From CAKSQF01 sp964568425 (GTDB lineage Bacteria > Bacillota > Clostridia > Oscillospirales > CAG-272): a stretch of 64,000 nucleotides of DNA. Position numbers and translations under genes: made by a program. Position 1 is the first letter of the stretch; each line of letters opens with the position of its first letter. The stretch is from contig CAZMPO010000001.1 in NCBI GenBank assembly GCA_964568425.1, positions 62,001-126,000 of the forward strand. Direction: 5' to 3'. This document shows, piece by piece, positions 1 to 8,303 of the stretch. The notes below the pieces were generated by a model that saw nothing but the letters and a program-made list of their open reading frames with translations, was not told the DNA's origin and did no database searches.

Positions 1-170
1 GAGGATACTATCCATCCGATAGTCAACGAAATTTCAAGGTAGGGTGTCGTTTCGCCAAACTTGTATTTGAAAAAAAGCAGAATGGCAAAGTTTATAGCGA
101 ATGCAAGCAGTGACGAAAGTCCATAGCGAATAAACTTAACTGACAGCAATTTTTTTATCATCTTTATCAT
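1..170 (-). CDS. GtrA-like membrane protein, N-terminal part
   Basis: The frame is open from an ATG to the window edge, giving 56 residues of N-terminus. The start is preceded by AAAGGAAG about 15 bases upstream. The sequence has a short basic leader (MIKMIKKLLS), then FIRYGLSSLLAFAINFAILLFF, a first membrane helix with an F-x-R-Y lead-in, and a second hydrophobic stretch starting near TIGWIVSS. This pattern resembles GtrA/DPMS-type four-helix proteins, which are linked to polyprenyl-phosphate sugar transfer. Only the first helix and part of the second are present, so the family call is tentative; any small polytopic membrane protein could look like this. Confidence 0.5.
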   Translation of the reverse strand, partial: MIKMIKKLLSVKFIRYGLSSLLAFAINFAILLFFKYKFGETTPYLEISLTIGWIVS

Positions 171-338
171 GATGCAAATTTTTGACTTCCTTTCGTTTTA
201 CTCCTTTCGTGAGCGAGAACTTCCCAAAAGTATGTTCCCATTCTACACCCCCTTTGTGAACATACTGTGAATTTTTGAGGGTTTTTACACAACTTTTACA
301 TAGATGAACGAAAATTCAGCAAAAAACTCAAAAAAAGA

Positions 339-367
339 TTGACAAAAGAGCAAATTTGAGGTATAAT
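339..367 (+). promoter_or_regulatory. Sigma-A promoter of rnpB
   Basis: TTGACA (339-344) and TATAAT (362-367) are both perfect consensus hexamers with a 17-base spacer. The predicted transcription start, about 7 bases on, coincides with the 5' end of the RNase P RNA helix P1. Confidence 0.9.
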
Positions 368-373
368 AGATAC

Positions 374-733
374 GGAACCGAGCCGTGCCGTCGCGCGGTA
401 TGTTGCCGTAAGGTATTACCGTGAGGAAAGTCCGGGCTTCGAAGGGTCGGGATAACGGATAACGTCCGCCGGGAGTGATCCCCGGGAAAGTGCAACAGAA
501 AACAACCGCCGCAGAAATGCGGTAAGGATGAAAAGGCGAGGTAAGAGCTCACCGGCGATGCAGTAATGTATCGCAAGTGTAAACCCTATCCGAAGCAACG
601 CCCCGAGATCGACGATCTTTGATCGTCGCCGTTTGACCCGATGGGATTCTCGGGGGGGCATGGAATCTTGCGGCAACGTAAGATCAAGATAGATGACGGT
701 GCACGACAGAACCCGGCTTACAGGCTCGGTTTC
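374..733 (+). ncRNA. rnpB: RNase P RNA (type A)
   Basis: This is the catalytic RNA of ribonuclease P, which trims 5' leaders from pre-tRNAs. Conserved blocks occur in the right order: GAGGAAAGTCCGGGCT (5' part of P4 and adjoining core), ACAGAAAACAACCGCC, GGTAAGAGCTCACC, GTAAACCC followed by GAAGCAA, AGATAGATGACGG, and GACAGAACCCGGCTTACAG near the 3' end. Bases 376-384 pair perfectly with 723-731 to close helix P1. A length of about 360 nt is usual for type A. It sits directly behind a consensus promoter, and dus follows about 50 bases downstream. Antisense reading frames across it are artefacts. Confidence 0.96.
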
Positions 734-784
734 ACCAAAAACAAGACAAATACAAAACAAATTAAATGTACGGAGTAATTTTCG

Positions 785-1762
785 GTGCTTGACAAAAACA
801 CGCTCGCCCTGGTGCTCGCACCTATGGCGGGGATAACCGACAGACCGTTTCGGACATTGGCTCACCGATACGGAGCGACGCTCTCGGTCTCCGAGATGAT
901 CTCGGCAAAGGCGATTCATTACGGCGACAAAAAGACGGCGACTCTTGCGTCCCTCGGCGGCGAGGGTGCGGTCGCCGTTCAAATATTCGGCTCTGAGCCG
1001 TCCATCATGGCAGAGGCGGCATACAGATTGGCGACAGGCGATTATGTCGGTGTCGCAGAGGGTGCAAAAAAACCTTGCATGATCGATATCAACATGGGCT
1101 GTCCGATGAGAAAGATCGTCTCAAACGGCGACGGTTCGGCACTGATGAAGGATCCGAAAAAGATTTTTGAGATAGTCTCCGCCGTGACAAAAAGCTGTCC
1201 GCTCCCCGTTTCGGTAAAGATGCGGGTCGGGTGGGACGACGAACACAAAAACGCTCCCGAATGCGCTGTGGCGGCATGCGAGGGCGGTGCGGCGATGATA
1301 GTCGTACACGGACGCACGAGAGAGCAGCTATACGCACCGCCGATCGATTATGAGACGATCGCGGCTGTCAAGGCGGCGGTCAGCGTCCCCGTGATCGGCA
1401 ACGGAGGCATATGCGACGGCGAAAGTGCAAGGCGAATGCTCGAGACAGGCGTTGACGGACTGATGATCGGGCAGGGTGCGATCGGCAGACCGTGGATATT
1501 TAAGCAGCTTTCGGGTGGCGATCTTTCCGAGCCGACCGATGCGCAAAAGATCGAGGTCGCAAAAGAGCATATCAGACTGCTTGCCGCCGAAAAGGGTGAG
1601 TGGGCGGCAGTCCGCGAGGGCAGGCGGCATCTCATGTACTATGTCAAGGGGATGCGCGGTGCGGCTGAGTTTCGAATGAAAATATGCTCAACCGAGACGG
1701 TTTGCGGCATTTACGACGAGCTTGACCGACTTTTGGAGGGAACTTCGGATGATCGAATATAA
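785..1762 (+). CDS. dus: tRNA-dihydrouridine synthase
   Basis: An FMN-dependent enzyme that reduces specific uridines in tRNA to dihydrouridine in the cytoplasm. It has 325 residues and starts at GTG with ACGGAG about 9 bases upstream. Family marks: APMAGITDRPFR (residues 12-23), DINMGCP with the catalytic cysteine at 106, SVKMRVGW (143-150), VHGRTREQLY (164-173), GNGGI (205-209) and MIGQGAIGRPWIF (227-239), the FMN phosphate-binding end of the TIM barrel. It looks most like the DusB/NifR3 branch common in Bacillota, where one enzyme often serves several positions. The 3' end overlaps the next gene by 14 bases, so the two are probably co-transcribed and translationally coupled. Confidence 0.95.
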   Translation: MLDKNTLALVLAPMAGITDRPFRTLAHRYGATLSVSEMISAKAIHYGDKKTATLASLGGEGAVAVQIFGSEPSIMAEAAYRLATGDYVGVAEGAKKPCMIDINMGCPMRKIVSNGDGSALMKDPKKIFEIVSAVTKSCPLPVSVKMRVGWDDEHKNAPECAVAACEGGAAMIVVHGRTREQLYAPPIDYETIAAVKAAVSVPVIGNGGICDGESARRMLETGVDGLMIGQGAIGRPWIFKQLSGGDLSEPTDAQKIEVAKEHIRLLAAEKGEWAAVREGRRHLMYYVKGMRGAAEFRMKICSTETVCGIYDELDRLLEGTSDDRI

Positions 1763-2651
1763 CGGTAAAAAATATCAAAAACTCGGACTTCACATACACA
1801 CCGCTCGCTCGGACGGGTTAAAATCGCCCGCCGAGGTGCTCCGCCTTTTCAAGGATGCGGACTATGACGCCGTCGCGCTGACCGACCATTGGGTCTTTGG
1901 CGAGCCGGGCGATTTTGAGGGGATGACCCTGCTGTCGGGATGCGAATACAATGTCGGCGGCTCGTGCGCAGAGAACGGCGTGTTTCATATAGTCGGGATA
2001 GGCATGGAGCGCGATCCGGCATCGATCCACCCCGAGATAGCCGATGCGAAAAATTATAAAGATTCGATCGATCGGGCGAATGCGATCATATCTGCCATAA
2101 CCGAGGCAGGCGGCATCGCAGAGCTTGCGCATCCCGCATGGTCGCTGAACACTCCGTCGCAGCTGTCAAGTCTTCATGGACTTTTTGCAACCGAGATCTA
2201 CAACACCGTTTCGGATCACGGCGAGTCGAACCGCCCTTACTCGGGTGCGGTCATCGATATGCTTGCGACAGAGGGCAGACTTTTCGATCTGCTGGCGGTC
2301 GATGACTGCCATTATTACACGGGCGATCACTGTGTCGCATCCACCATGGCGGCGGTCGATGGAGCCGACAGGAACTCGATCATTTCGGCTCTGCGAAAGG
2401 GAGACTATTTTGCGACGACCGGACCATATCTTTCGGTCGAAAAGAGTGTCGACGGGGCTGTTCTCGTGCACTGCTCGCCCGTCTGCCGTATCGTTTTCAT
2501 GAGCAATATGGTTTGGGCGTCGGGCAGGCAGATATTCGGAGATAATCTGACCGAGGCGATCTATCATCCGCATAAAGGTGAGAGCTTTGTGCGTGTCGAG
2601 ATCACCGATGCATGCGGCAGAATGGCGTGGAGCAATCCGATAAAGCTTTGA
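1749..2651 (+). CDS. PHP-domain metal-dependent phosphoesterase
   Basis: A 300-residue protein of the polymerase-and-histidinol-phosphatase (PHP) superfamily, metal-dependent phosphoesterases. The ATG is chosen because GGAGGG lies 8 bases upstream; a longer upstream frame lacks such a site. Visible metal-site motifs are LHIHTARSDG (HxH at 15-17), LTDHW (45-47), a glutamate in GCEYN (66), H80, ELAHPAW (H128) and VDDCHY (184-189). The order matches stand-alone PHP phosphoesterases; the natural substrate cannot be told. Its start lies within the end of dus, which suggests coupled translation. An array of 21-bp repeats begins 10 bases after its stop codon. Confidence 0.88.
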   Translation: MIEYNGKKYQKLGLHIHTARSDGLKSPAEVLRLFKDADYDAVALTDHWVFGEPGDFEGMTLLSGCEYNVGGSCAENGVFHIVGIGMERDPASIHPEIADAKNYKDSIDRANAIISAITEAGGIAELAHPAWSLNTPSQLSSLHGLFATEIYNTVSDHGESNRPYSGAVIDMLATEGRLFDLLAVDDCHYYTGDHCVASTMAAVDGADRNSIISALRKGDYFATTGPYLSVEKSVDGAVLVHCSPVCRIVFMSNMVWASGRQIFGDNLTEAIYHPHKGESFVRVEITDACGRMAWSNPIKL

Positions 2652-2660
2652 CAAAATTTG

Positions 2661-2819
2661 CACAGCCAGTGTGCAAACTCGCACAGTTTGTGTGCAAACT
2701 CGCACAGCCAGTGTGCAAACTCGCACATTTGGTGTGCAAACTCGCACAGTCTGTGTGCAAACTCGTATGGTTGGTGTGCGAACTCGCACAGTCTGTGTGC
2801 AAACTCGCAGAGACTGTGT
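2661..2819. repeat. 21-bp tandem repeat array of interleaved palindromes
   Basis: Seven consecutive 21-bp units (2661-2807) plus a degenerate eighth, of the form CACAGnnnGTGTGCAAACTCG with unit-to-unit differences mainly in the four or five bases before GTGTGC. Each unit carries TGTGC, and the next begins GCACA after the 6-base spacer AAACTC. GCACA is also followed 5 bases later by the next TGTGC. Every arm can therefore pair with a neighbour on either side. The period equals two helical turns, so identical arms face the same side of the DNA. The array fills the gap between the PHP gene and the AlbA_2-type gene. Confidence 0.9.
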
Positions 2820-2849
2820 TGTTTCTAAGTAATGCAAAGGGAGAACATT

Positions 2850-4274
2850 ATGCAGAGCGAAAATCTCAAAAAGCTTGTTTGTGAAATTCAGAAAAGAAAA
2901 TCAGAGACTCAAACACTAGAGCTGAAAAGCGCGGAGCACGGATGTCCGACCAGACTTTTTGACACGCTCTCGTCTTTTTCAAATCAAGACGAGGGAGGAA
3001 TGCTGATCTTTGGTATTGACGAAAATGATGGCTATAAAGTAAAAGGCGTTTACGATGCACAAGATCTTCAGAAGAAGGTCACGGAGCAGTGCAAGCAAAT
3101 GGAACCTTCTGTTCGCGCGTTGTTTACCGTATGCGATATAGACGGCAAGACTGTGGTATCTGCCGAAATCCCCGGATTAGATATATCCGAGAGACCTGTT
3201 TTCTACAAAGGTGTCGGGCGTGTTAAAGGCTCGTATATTCGTGTAGGCGAATCGGATGAACTGATGAGCGAATACGAGATATACAGCTATGAGGCGTTCA
3301 GAAAAAGAATACGAGACGACATACGCGTTGTCGATGGGTCGAGCATGCGACTTATCGATGAAAAGAGACTTTCCGATTATTTGGATGCCGTGAAAAGTGA
3401 AAGGCAGAATTTGGCGGATAATGTTTCGAGGGAAGAAACGCTTGAGCTTATGGGCGTTACGCACGATGGCGCATTGACGCTTGCGGGAGTCATGACATTT
3501 TCAAAATATCCGCAGACCTATTTCCCACAGCTTTGCATAACCGCTGTGTCGCTTCCGGGAAACGAGATGGGTAGTGTCGGAACAGACGGTGAGCGTTTCA
3601 TTGACAATAAAAGGATAACCGGAGCAATTCCCGATATGCTCGATGAGGCAGTGGACTTTGTTCGCAAAAACAGCCGCACGAAAACCATTATAGATGAAAA
3701 CGGGAAGCGTGCGGACAAAGACGAGTATCCGATAAAGGCGGTTCGTGAGGCTGTACTCAATGCTTTGGTGCATCGCGATTACAGCATCCACACGGAAAAT
3801 ATTCCGATCAGGATCGAGATGTACCGCGATCGTATGGAGATCACGAACAGCGGAGGTCTATACGGAAAAATGACCATTGATGCACTGGGCAAGGTGCGTC
3901 CCGAAACAAGAAATGCGGTTCTTGCCAACATGCTCGAACTTTTGAAGGTTACCGAAAACAGGTACTCGGGCATTCCGACCATGCGCACGGAGTTTTTAAA
4001 TGCAGGTCTTCCTGCTCCGATCTTTTTGGTAAATCACGGAGAATTTAAGGTCATCATGAAAAACGGATATCACGGCGAGCCAAAATCACTTGCCGATTCG
4101 GTCGTTGAATTTTGCTCTGTGCCGCGCACAAGGGCTGAGCTGATATCCTTTGTCGGAAAATCCAGAAACTATGTCATGGGCGATCTTGTCGCACCGCTTG
4201 TTGCAAGCGGACGCCTGAGACTGACCCTTCCCGATAAGCCGAGAAGCTCAAATCAAAAATATGTGAAAGCATGA
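2850..4274 (+). CDS. AlbA_2 (Schlafen-like) ATP-binding transcriptional regulator
   Basis: 474 residues. The start is placed at the ATG behind AAAGGGAG rather than 18 bases earlier. The N-terminal third (about 18-130) has the AlbA_2/Schlafen-type pattern TLELKSA, FSNQDEGGMLIFGIDEN and SYIRVGESDE. The middle to C-terminal part has a GHKL-type ATPase signature, AVREAVLNALVHRDYS near 296, followed by MEITNSGGL. The final roughly 70 residues look like a small helix-turn-helix region. Such proteins are usually annotated as putative transcriptional regulators; targets are unknown. Base composition is more AT-rich than the preceding genes. It follows directly on the 21-bp palindrome array, which could be its own operator (inference). 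A terminator follows. Confidence 0.82.
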   Translation: MQSENLKKLVCEIQKRKSETQTLELKSAEHGCPTRLFDTLSSFSNQDEGGMLIFGIDENDGYKVKGVYDAQDLQKKVTEQCKQMEPSVRALFTVCDIDGKTVVSAEIPGLDISERPVFYKGVGRVKGSYIRVGESDELMSEYEIYSYEAFRKRIRDDIRVVDGSSMRLIDEKRLSDYLDAVKSERQNLADNVSREETLELMGVTHDGALTLAGVMTFSKYPQTYFPQLCITAVSLPGNEMGSVGTDGERFIDNKRITGAIPDMLDEAVDFVRKNSRTKTIIDENGKRADKDEYPIKAVREAVLNALVHRDYSIHTENIPIRIEMYRDRMEITNSGGLYGKMTIDALGKVRPETRNAVLANMLELLKVTENRYSGIPTMRTEFLNAGLPAPIFLVNHGEFKVIMKNGYHGEPKSLADSVVEFCSVPRTRAELISFVGKSRNYVMGDLVAPLVASGRLRLTLPDKPRSSNQKYVKA

Positions 4275-4289
4275 AGCTTTCTATCAAAC

Positions 4290-4334
4290 AAAGATCCGAC
4301 AGGAATTACTTCTTGCCGGATCTTTCCATTTTAT
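4290..4334. terminator. Bidirectional terminator between convergent genes
   Basis: AAAGATCCG (4290-4298) pairs with CGGATCTTT (4317-4325) around an 18-base loop, followed by a T-rich tract. It lies between the AlbA_2-type gene and the oppositely oriented ABC transporter gene, so it can serve both. Confidence 0.75.
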
Positions 4335-4352
4335 CTTATTAACTTTCCTTGA

Positions 4353-7289
4353 TCATTCGCTTCTGAGTGCGATGACGGGGTCTTTGCGGGCGGCGATCTT
4401 GGCGGGGATCAGTCCTGCGATAAGGGTGAGTGCGACACTGATCACTACCAGGATTATCGCTCCGACAAGCGGGAGGGATGCGATGTTGTTGACACCCGAC
4501 ATCGATCCGATGATCAGATTGATCGGGATGCAGAGCAGCAGGCTGACACCTATGCCTATAAGTCCGGACGCAAGACCGACTATAAAGGTCTCCGCATTGA
4601 ACACGCGAGATATATCGCGCTTGGACGCGCCGATAGCACGAAGTATGCCTATCTCCTTGGTGCGTTCGAGGACAGAGATGTAGGTGATGATGCCGATCAT
4701 GATCGATGAAACGACGAGCGAGATCGAAACAAACGCGATGAGTGCGTAGGAGACGAAATTGATGATCGTCGATACCGAGGACATGAGCAGAGCGACGTAA
4801 TCGGTGTAGGATATCTCGTCCTTTTCGTCGACACCTGCGTTGTATTCGTCGATCAGCTCTTTTATGATGTCCTTCGACTTGAAATCGACGGCGTAAATGT
4901 TGATAGTCGACGGATCATCGAGATCGCAGACACCGAGAAGCCTGAGATTTTCGTCGTAGGTCGATTTTGAGATGGTCTCGGGCATGTACGAGTCGTAAAG
5001 AGCCGCCATGCCATCCTCGTCGAGCGATGCGAGATATGCCTCAAATGTTGCCGAAAGTTCATCCTGACTAAGTGCCGAAAGCTCTTCCGACACGGCATTT
5101 GCGACATCCTCCGAGATCGATGCCATTACCGCACCGAGTGCGGCACTTGCGCGATCATCTTCGGGCATTGCGGCTATATAGCCCTCGGCGGTCGCCTCGT
5201 CAACGCCCATTTGTGCCGTGATCGCCGAGACGAGCAGACCCTTTATCTGATCCTCGCTCATTGTCGAAAGCGTTTCGGCGGCAGCTACGGAAACTCGCTG
5301 TGCGGTGATGATCTGATAGATGATCGGCGTCTTGTCGATCATCGAAAGGCTGTCGAAATGTCCCTTTATCAAGGTCGCTTTTTCGGCATTTGTCGGTTTT
5401 TTGTAATTCTCATCTGCAAAGGGAAGACCGGTCAGGACATCGATCTTGGGATCGTCGAGCTGCTCGCGGACGATCTCACTTTTCTTGGTCTCGTTTATCA
5501 CATATTCGGTCAGCGCGGGAGTGTATCCGACTGCCCCTGTGATCGACGATGCGACGGCGTCCCCGTCCGGGCGAACGATTCCGACGATCTTCAGCGTAAG
5601 TCCGTTTTCAATGATCGACTCCATCGCGGTGTCGTCGTCCGAAATGTTCTTCCAGCCGCCGCCCTGCGATCTTGTGTAAAGCTCACTCGGCAGAACGAGC
5701 TTGAATGTGGTGTCGAGCATCTGCTCGTAGGTGAATTTGCTGTTTTCGACCTTGAAGTTCTCGCCCTTCATTACGGCGTTCATTATGTCCGCAAGCTCGC
5801 CTCTGTCGCGAAGCCCGAGCGCGTAAAGAGCCATGTCGGATATCTCGTTGTTCTTGTCGAGCACGAGCACGACCTCGTTGTAGCTGCTCGGCATCTTGCC
5901 CGCGAGGACCTCGTACTGCGAGTCGATCAGCTCGGGATTGTCGATGATCTCCGAGAAAAGGTTGAACGAGCCGTTCATGAGCGGCGACGAGGTCTGCATC
6001 GAGGACATTGCCGAGTCGCCGTAGATGGTGCTGTAGAAAATGTCCATGCCGAGCTTTATCGGACCGTTTGAAGTGTCGGATGAGTAGATGTTCAGGTCAA
6101 GATTGTACCCGTACTGAATGTCGGATATTGTGTTGTTCTTTCTCAGCTCCGCCTCTTTCGAGTCGAGGAATTTCTTGAAATCGGAGAGATTGTTGGTCTG
6201 CACCTCGGAGATCATGACGTTCATCATCTCAAACATGACCGAGTTTGAGTAGACCGCGTCAAGCTCGTGATTGCCCGACTCCTCCGCCTTGCCCATCATC
6301 GATTCGACCATCGAGCTGTAATCGACCGTTTGCGACATGATCGATATCGGGTAGCTTGAGAGCGTGTCCTCCTGCACCTTGTTGATGAACAGCTGTATGC
6401 CGTTCGAAAGTGCCAGGATCAGCGCGATGCCGATTATGCCGATCGAACCTGCAAACGAGGTGAGGAAGGTGCGTCCCTTTTTGGTGAGCAGATTGTTCTT
6501 CGAAAGCGAAAGAGCGGTCAAAAATGACATCGATTTCGTTCTGTCACGCTTTGTACGAGAAGATTTTTTGGACTTTTTGTCGCCCTGCTCGACGGTCTCT
6601 TGGACGCTCGGAGTGTAGGGATCGCTGTCATCGACGACCATGCCGTCGGAGAGACGAACTATCCTGCTCGAATACTTTTCGGCAAGCTCGGGGTTGTGGG
6701 TGACCATGATGATCAGCCTGTCCTTGGATATCTCCTTGAGTATCTCCATGATCTGCACCGAGGTCACGCTGTCAAGCGCGCCTGTCGGCTCGTCGGCAAG
6801 AAGTATCTCGGGGTCGTTGACCAGCGCACGGGCGATGGCAACTCTCTGCATCTGACCGCCCGACATCTGACTCGGTCTTTTGTTCAGCTGATCGCCGAGT
6901 CCGACCTTTTCAAGTGCCTCGACGGCACGGCGGCGACGCTCGGCTTTCGGCACGCCCGAGAGGGTCAGGGCAAGCTCGACATTCGAGAGCACGCTCTGAT
7001 GCGGGATAAGGTTGTAGGATTGGAAAACGAATCCTATCGAATGATTTCTGTAGGCATCCCAGTCGGCGTCCGAAAAATCCTTGGTCGATCTGCCTTTGAT
7101 GGACAGATCGCCCTCGTCGTAGCGGTCAAGACCGCCTATAATGTTTAAAAGTGTCGTTTTTCCGCAGCCCGACGGACCGAGTATCGATACGAATTCGCTC
7201 TCACGAAATTCGAGGTCCACTCCGCCGAGAGCCGTTACGGTCGTGTCGCCGGCAGTGTATCTCTTTACGATCTTTTTGAGTGAAAGCAT
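4353..7289 (-). CDS. MacB-like ABC transporter, ATPase-permease fusion
   Basis: 978 residues. The start is the ATG with GAAAGGACC 8 bases upstream; an upstream in-frame ATG has no such site. The N-terminus is a complete ATPase: GPSGCGKTT (38-46), MSGGQMQRVAIARAL (signature), ILLADEPTGALD (Walker B) and MVTHNPEL (H-loop). A lysine-rich linker leads to the first membrane helix (SIGIIGIALILALSNGIQLF), then an extracytoplasmic domain of roughly 500 residues, then three C-terminal helices with the FtsX signature ERTKEIGILRAIGASKRDI. This is the MacB/LolCDE-type mechanotransmission family, which exports peptides, antimicrobials or lipids. The late ectodomain is acidic and helix-rich. It is divergent from a TetR-family gene that probably regulates it. 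Confidence 0.93.
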   Translation of the reverse strand: MLSLKKIVKRYTAGDTTVTALGGVDLEFRESEFVSILGPSGCGKTTLLNIIGGLDRYDEGDLSIKGRSTKDFSDADWDAYRNHSIGFVFQSYNLIPHQSVLSNVELALTLSGVPKAERRRRAVEALEKVGLGDQLNKRPSQMSGGQMQRVAIARALVNDPEILLADEPTGALDSVTSVQIMEILKEISKDRLIIMVTHNPELAEKYSSRIVRLSDGMVVDDSDPYTPSVQETVEQGDKKSKKSSRTKRDRTKSMSFLTALSLSKNNLLTKKGRTFLTSFAGSIGIIGIALILALSNGIQLFINKVQEDTLSSYPISIMSQTVDYSSMVESMMGKAEESGNHELDAVYSNSVMFEMMNVMISEVQTNNLSDFKKFLDSKEAELRKNNTISDIQYGYNLDLNIYSSDTSNGPIKLGMDIFYSTIYGDSAMSSMQTSSPLMNGSFNLFSEIIDNPELIDSQYEVLAGKMPSSYNEVVLVLDKNNEISDMALYALGLRDRGELADIMNAVMKGENFKVENSKFTYEQMLDTTFKLVLPSELYTRSQGGGWKNISDDDTAMESIIENGLTLKIVGIVRPDGDAVASSITGAVGYTPALTEYVINETKKSEIVREQLDDPKIDVLTGLPFADENYKKPTNAEKATLIKGHFDSLSMIDKTPIIYQIITAQRVSVAAAETLSTMSEDQIKGLLVSAITAQMGVDEATAEGYIAAMPEDDRASAALGAVMASISEDVANAVSEELSALSQDELSATFEAYLASLDEDGMAALYDSYMPETISKSTYDENLRLLGVCDLDDPSTINIYAVDFKSKDIIKELIDEYNAGVDEKDEISYTDYVALLMSSVSTIINFVSYALIAFVSISLVVSSIMIGIITYISVLERTKEIGILRAIGASKRDISRVFNAETFIVGLASGLIGIGVSLLLCIPINLIIGSMSGVNNIASLPLVGAIILVVISVALTLIAGLIPAKIAARKDPVIALRSE

Positions 7290-7362
7290 TTGTTTTTGGT
7301 CCTTTCGGTGAATTTTTGTTGAAAACAAAGATTAAGTTTTTTTGAATTTTTGCGATAGTCTG

Positions 7363-7391
7363 TTGACTTTTGCACACTTGTGTATTATAAT
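7363..7391 (+). promoter_or_regulatory. Sigma-A promoter of the TetR gene
   Basis: TTGACT (7363-7368), a 17-base spacer, then TATAAT (7386-7391). The spacer contains the short inverted repeat ACAC-TT-GTGT. Confidence 0.85.
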
Positions 7392-7444
7392 ACCATCAGA
7401 GACAGATTTCAATGAGTAAATTGAAAATAAATTATAAAGATTTT

Positions 7445-7486
7445 TGCGGAAGTGTCCGCAAATAAAATAAAGACCGCACAGCGGTC
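7445..7486. promoter_or_regulatory. Two adjacent palindromes, candidate TetR operators
   Basis: TGCGGA-AGTG-TCCGCA (7445-7460) and GACCGC-ACA-GCGGTC (7472-7486) are two perfect 6-bp-arm palindromes of operator size, 11 bases apart, in the divergent region and inside the leader of the TetR gene. Binding here would block its transcription; as RNA they would form hairpins just before the ribosome binding site. The regulator assignment is inference. Confidence 0.5.
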
Positions 7487-7503
7487 GGTGAAAGGAAGAA
7501 AAA

Positions 7504-8166
7504 ATGAGTAATATCACGGATGAAAAGATCACAAGATCGGGCGGAAAGCACAAAAAGGTCGACAGAAGGACGATACGCACAAAAAGGGCGATCCTCAGGG
7601 CACTCTTTGATCTCATTGATGAGAAGGATGCATCGAAGATCACGATCACAGAGCTTGCAAATCGCGCGGATATCGACCGCAAGACCTTCTATCTCCATTA
7701 TGACAGCATTCAGGCGGTCATATCCGAGGTCGAGGACAATCTCGTAAACACGGTCGTCAGCTTCGCCAACTCGGCAAAGGACGGCGCAACGCTCGATTCC
7801 TTCTTTGACGGGCTGAACAAGACCATATCCGAAAATCTCGATTTCGCAAAATATTTCGTCAGATCGGGCGCACACACATTCTTTATGTCAAAGGTCAGCG
7901 AGGCGTTCCGCTCCTGCGTGCTTGAGTCGGTCTCATGCAGCGAAGTTTCTCTGTCCGAGGGTTGCGCGCAAAAGGTCTCGCTCGCAATGAGCTGTATCGC
8001 GTCGGGCGTTATCGCAATGTATCTTAAATGGCTCGGCACAGATTCGACCGTCACACTTGACGAGCTCGGCTCGATGGCACGCCGCATGTCCCACGCGGCA
8101 ATCGCCTCTGTCAAGGATAATTTCGACGAAAGCATGCCCGTTCTTGAAAGATTTTTCGGGTTTTGA
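7504..8166 (+). CDS. TetR/AcrR-family transcriptional regulator
   Basis: 220 residues, start behind AAAGGAAG. The N-terminal DNA-binding domain (about 22-75) reads RTKRAILRALFDLIDE, ITITELANRADIDRKTFYLHY, the classical TetR helix-turn-helix with the T-F-Y-x-H-Y end. The C-terminal ligand domain is not specific enough to name an effector. It is divergent from the large ABC transporter, the usual arrangement for a repressor of an efflux or export pump, and two palindromes lie in its leader. A strong terminator follows. Confidence 0.92.
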   Translation: MSNITDEKITRSGGKHKKVDRRTIRTKRAILRALFDLIDEKDASKITITELANRADIDRKTFYLHYDSIQAVISEVEDNLVNTVVSFANSAKDGATLDSFFDGLNKTISENLDFAKYFVRSGAHTFFMSKVSEAFRSCVLESVSCSEVSLSEGCAQKVSLAMSCIASGVIAMYLKWLGTDSTVTLDELGSMARRMSHAAIASVKDNFDESMPVLERFFGF

Positions 8167-8251
8167 TCGCATTGGATGATCCGAGTCGGTAACCCATTGC
8201 TCGGGCAATCGATTTATTCATCGTTTCCCGACCGGTAAGCCCCCATATAAC

Positions 8252-8301
8252 AAAAAATCTGTCTCAAATGCAAAAATGCGTGCATTTGAGACAGACTTTT
8301 T
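8252..8301. terminator. Bidirectional terminator (repeated cassette, copy 1)
   Basis: TCTGTCTCAAATGC (8258-8271) pairs perfectly with GCATTTGAGACAGA (8282-8295), flanked by A- and T-runs. The same stem recurs after the phosphoglucomutase gene with a different loop. It separates the converging TetR and VTT-HAD genes. The bases just before it (8211-8229) carry a GATTTATTCATCGTTTCCC motif that also appears in the 29.8-30.0 kb spacer. Confidence 0.9.
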
Positions 8302-8303
8302 CT

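Noticed and set aside
180..338. A gene or structured RNA between the GtrA-like gene and rnpB
   Set aside because: No frame with a ribosome binding site and no convincing conserved RNA motif; only AT-rich spacer and the rnpB promoter.
2661..2819. The tandem array as a CRISPR
   Set aside because: The unit is 21 bp with no unique spacers of 30 bp or more, and no cas genes are near.
2612..2884. Plus-strand frame reading through the 21-bp array as KLAQPVC-type heptads
   Set aside because: A period of 21 keeps every frame open on both strands, the start lies out of frame inside the PHP gene and lacks a ribosome binding site. Coding is not needed to explain the repeat, though a coding minisatellite cannot be fully excluded.
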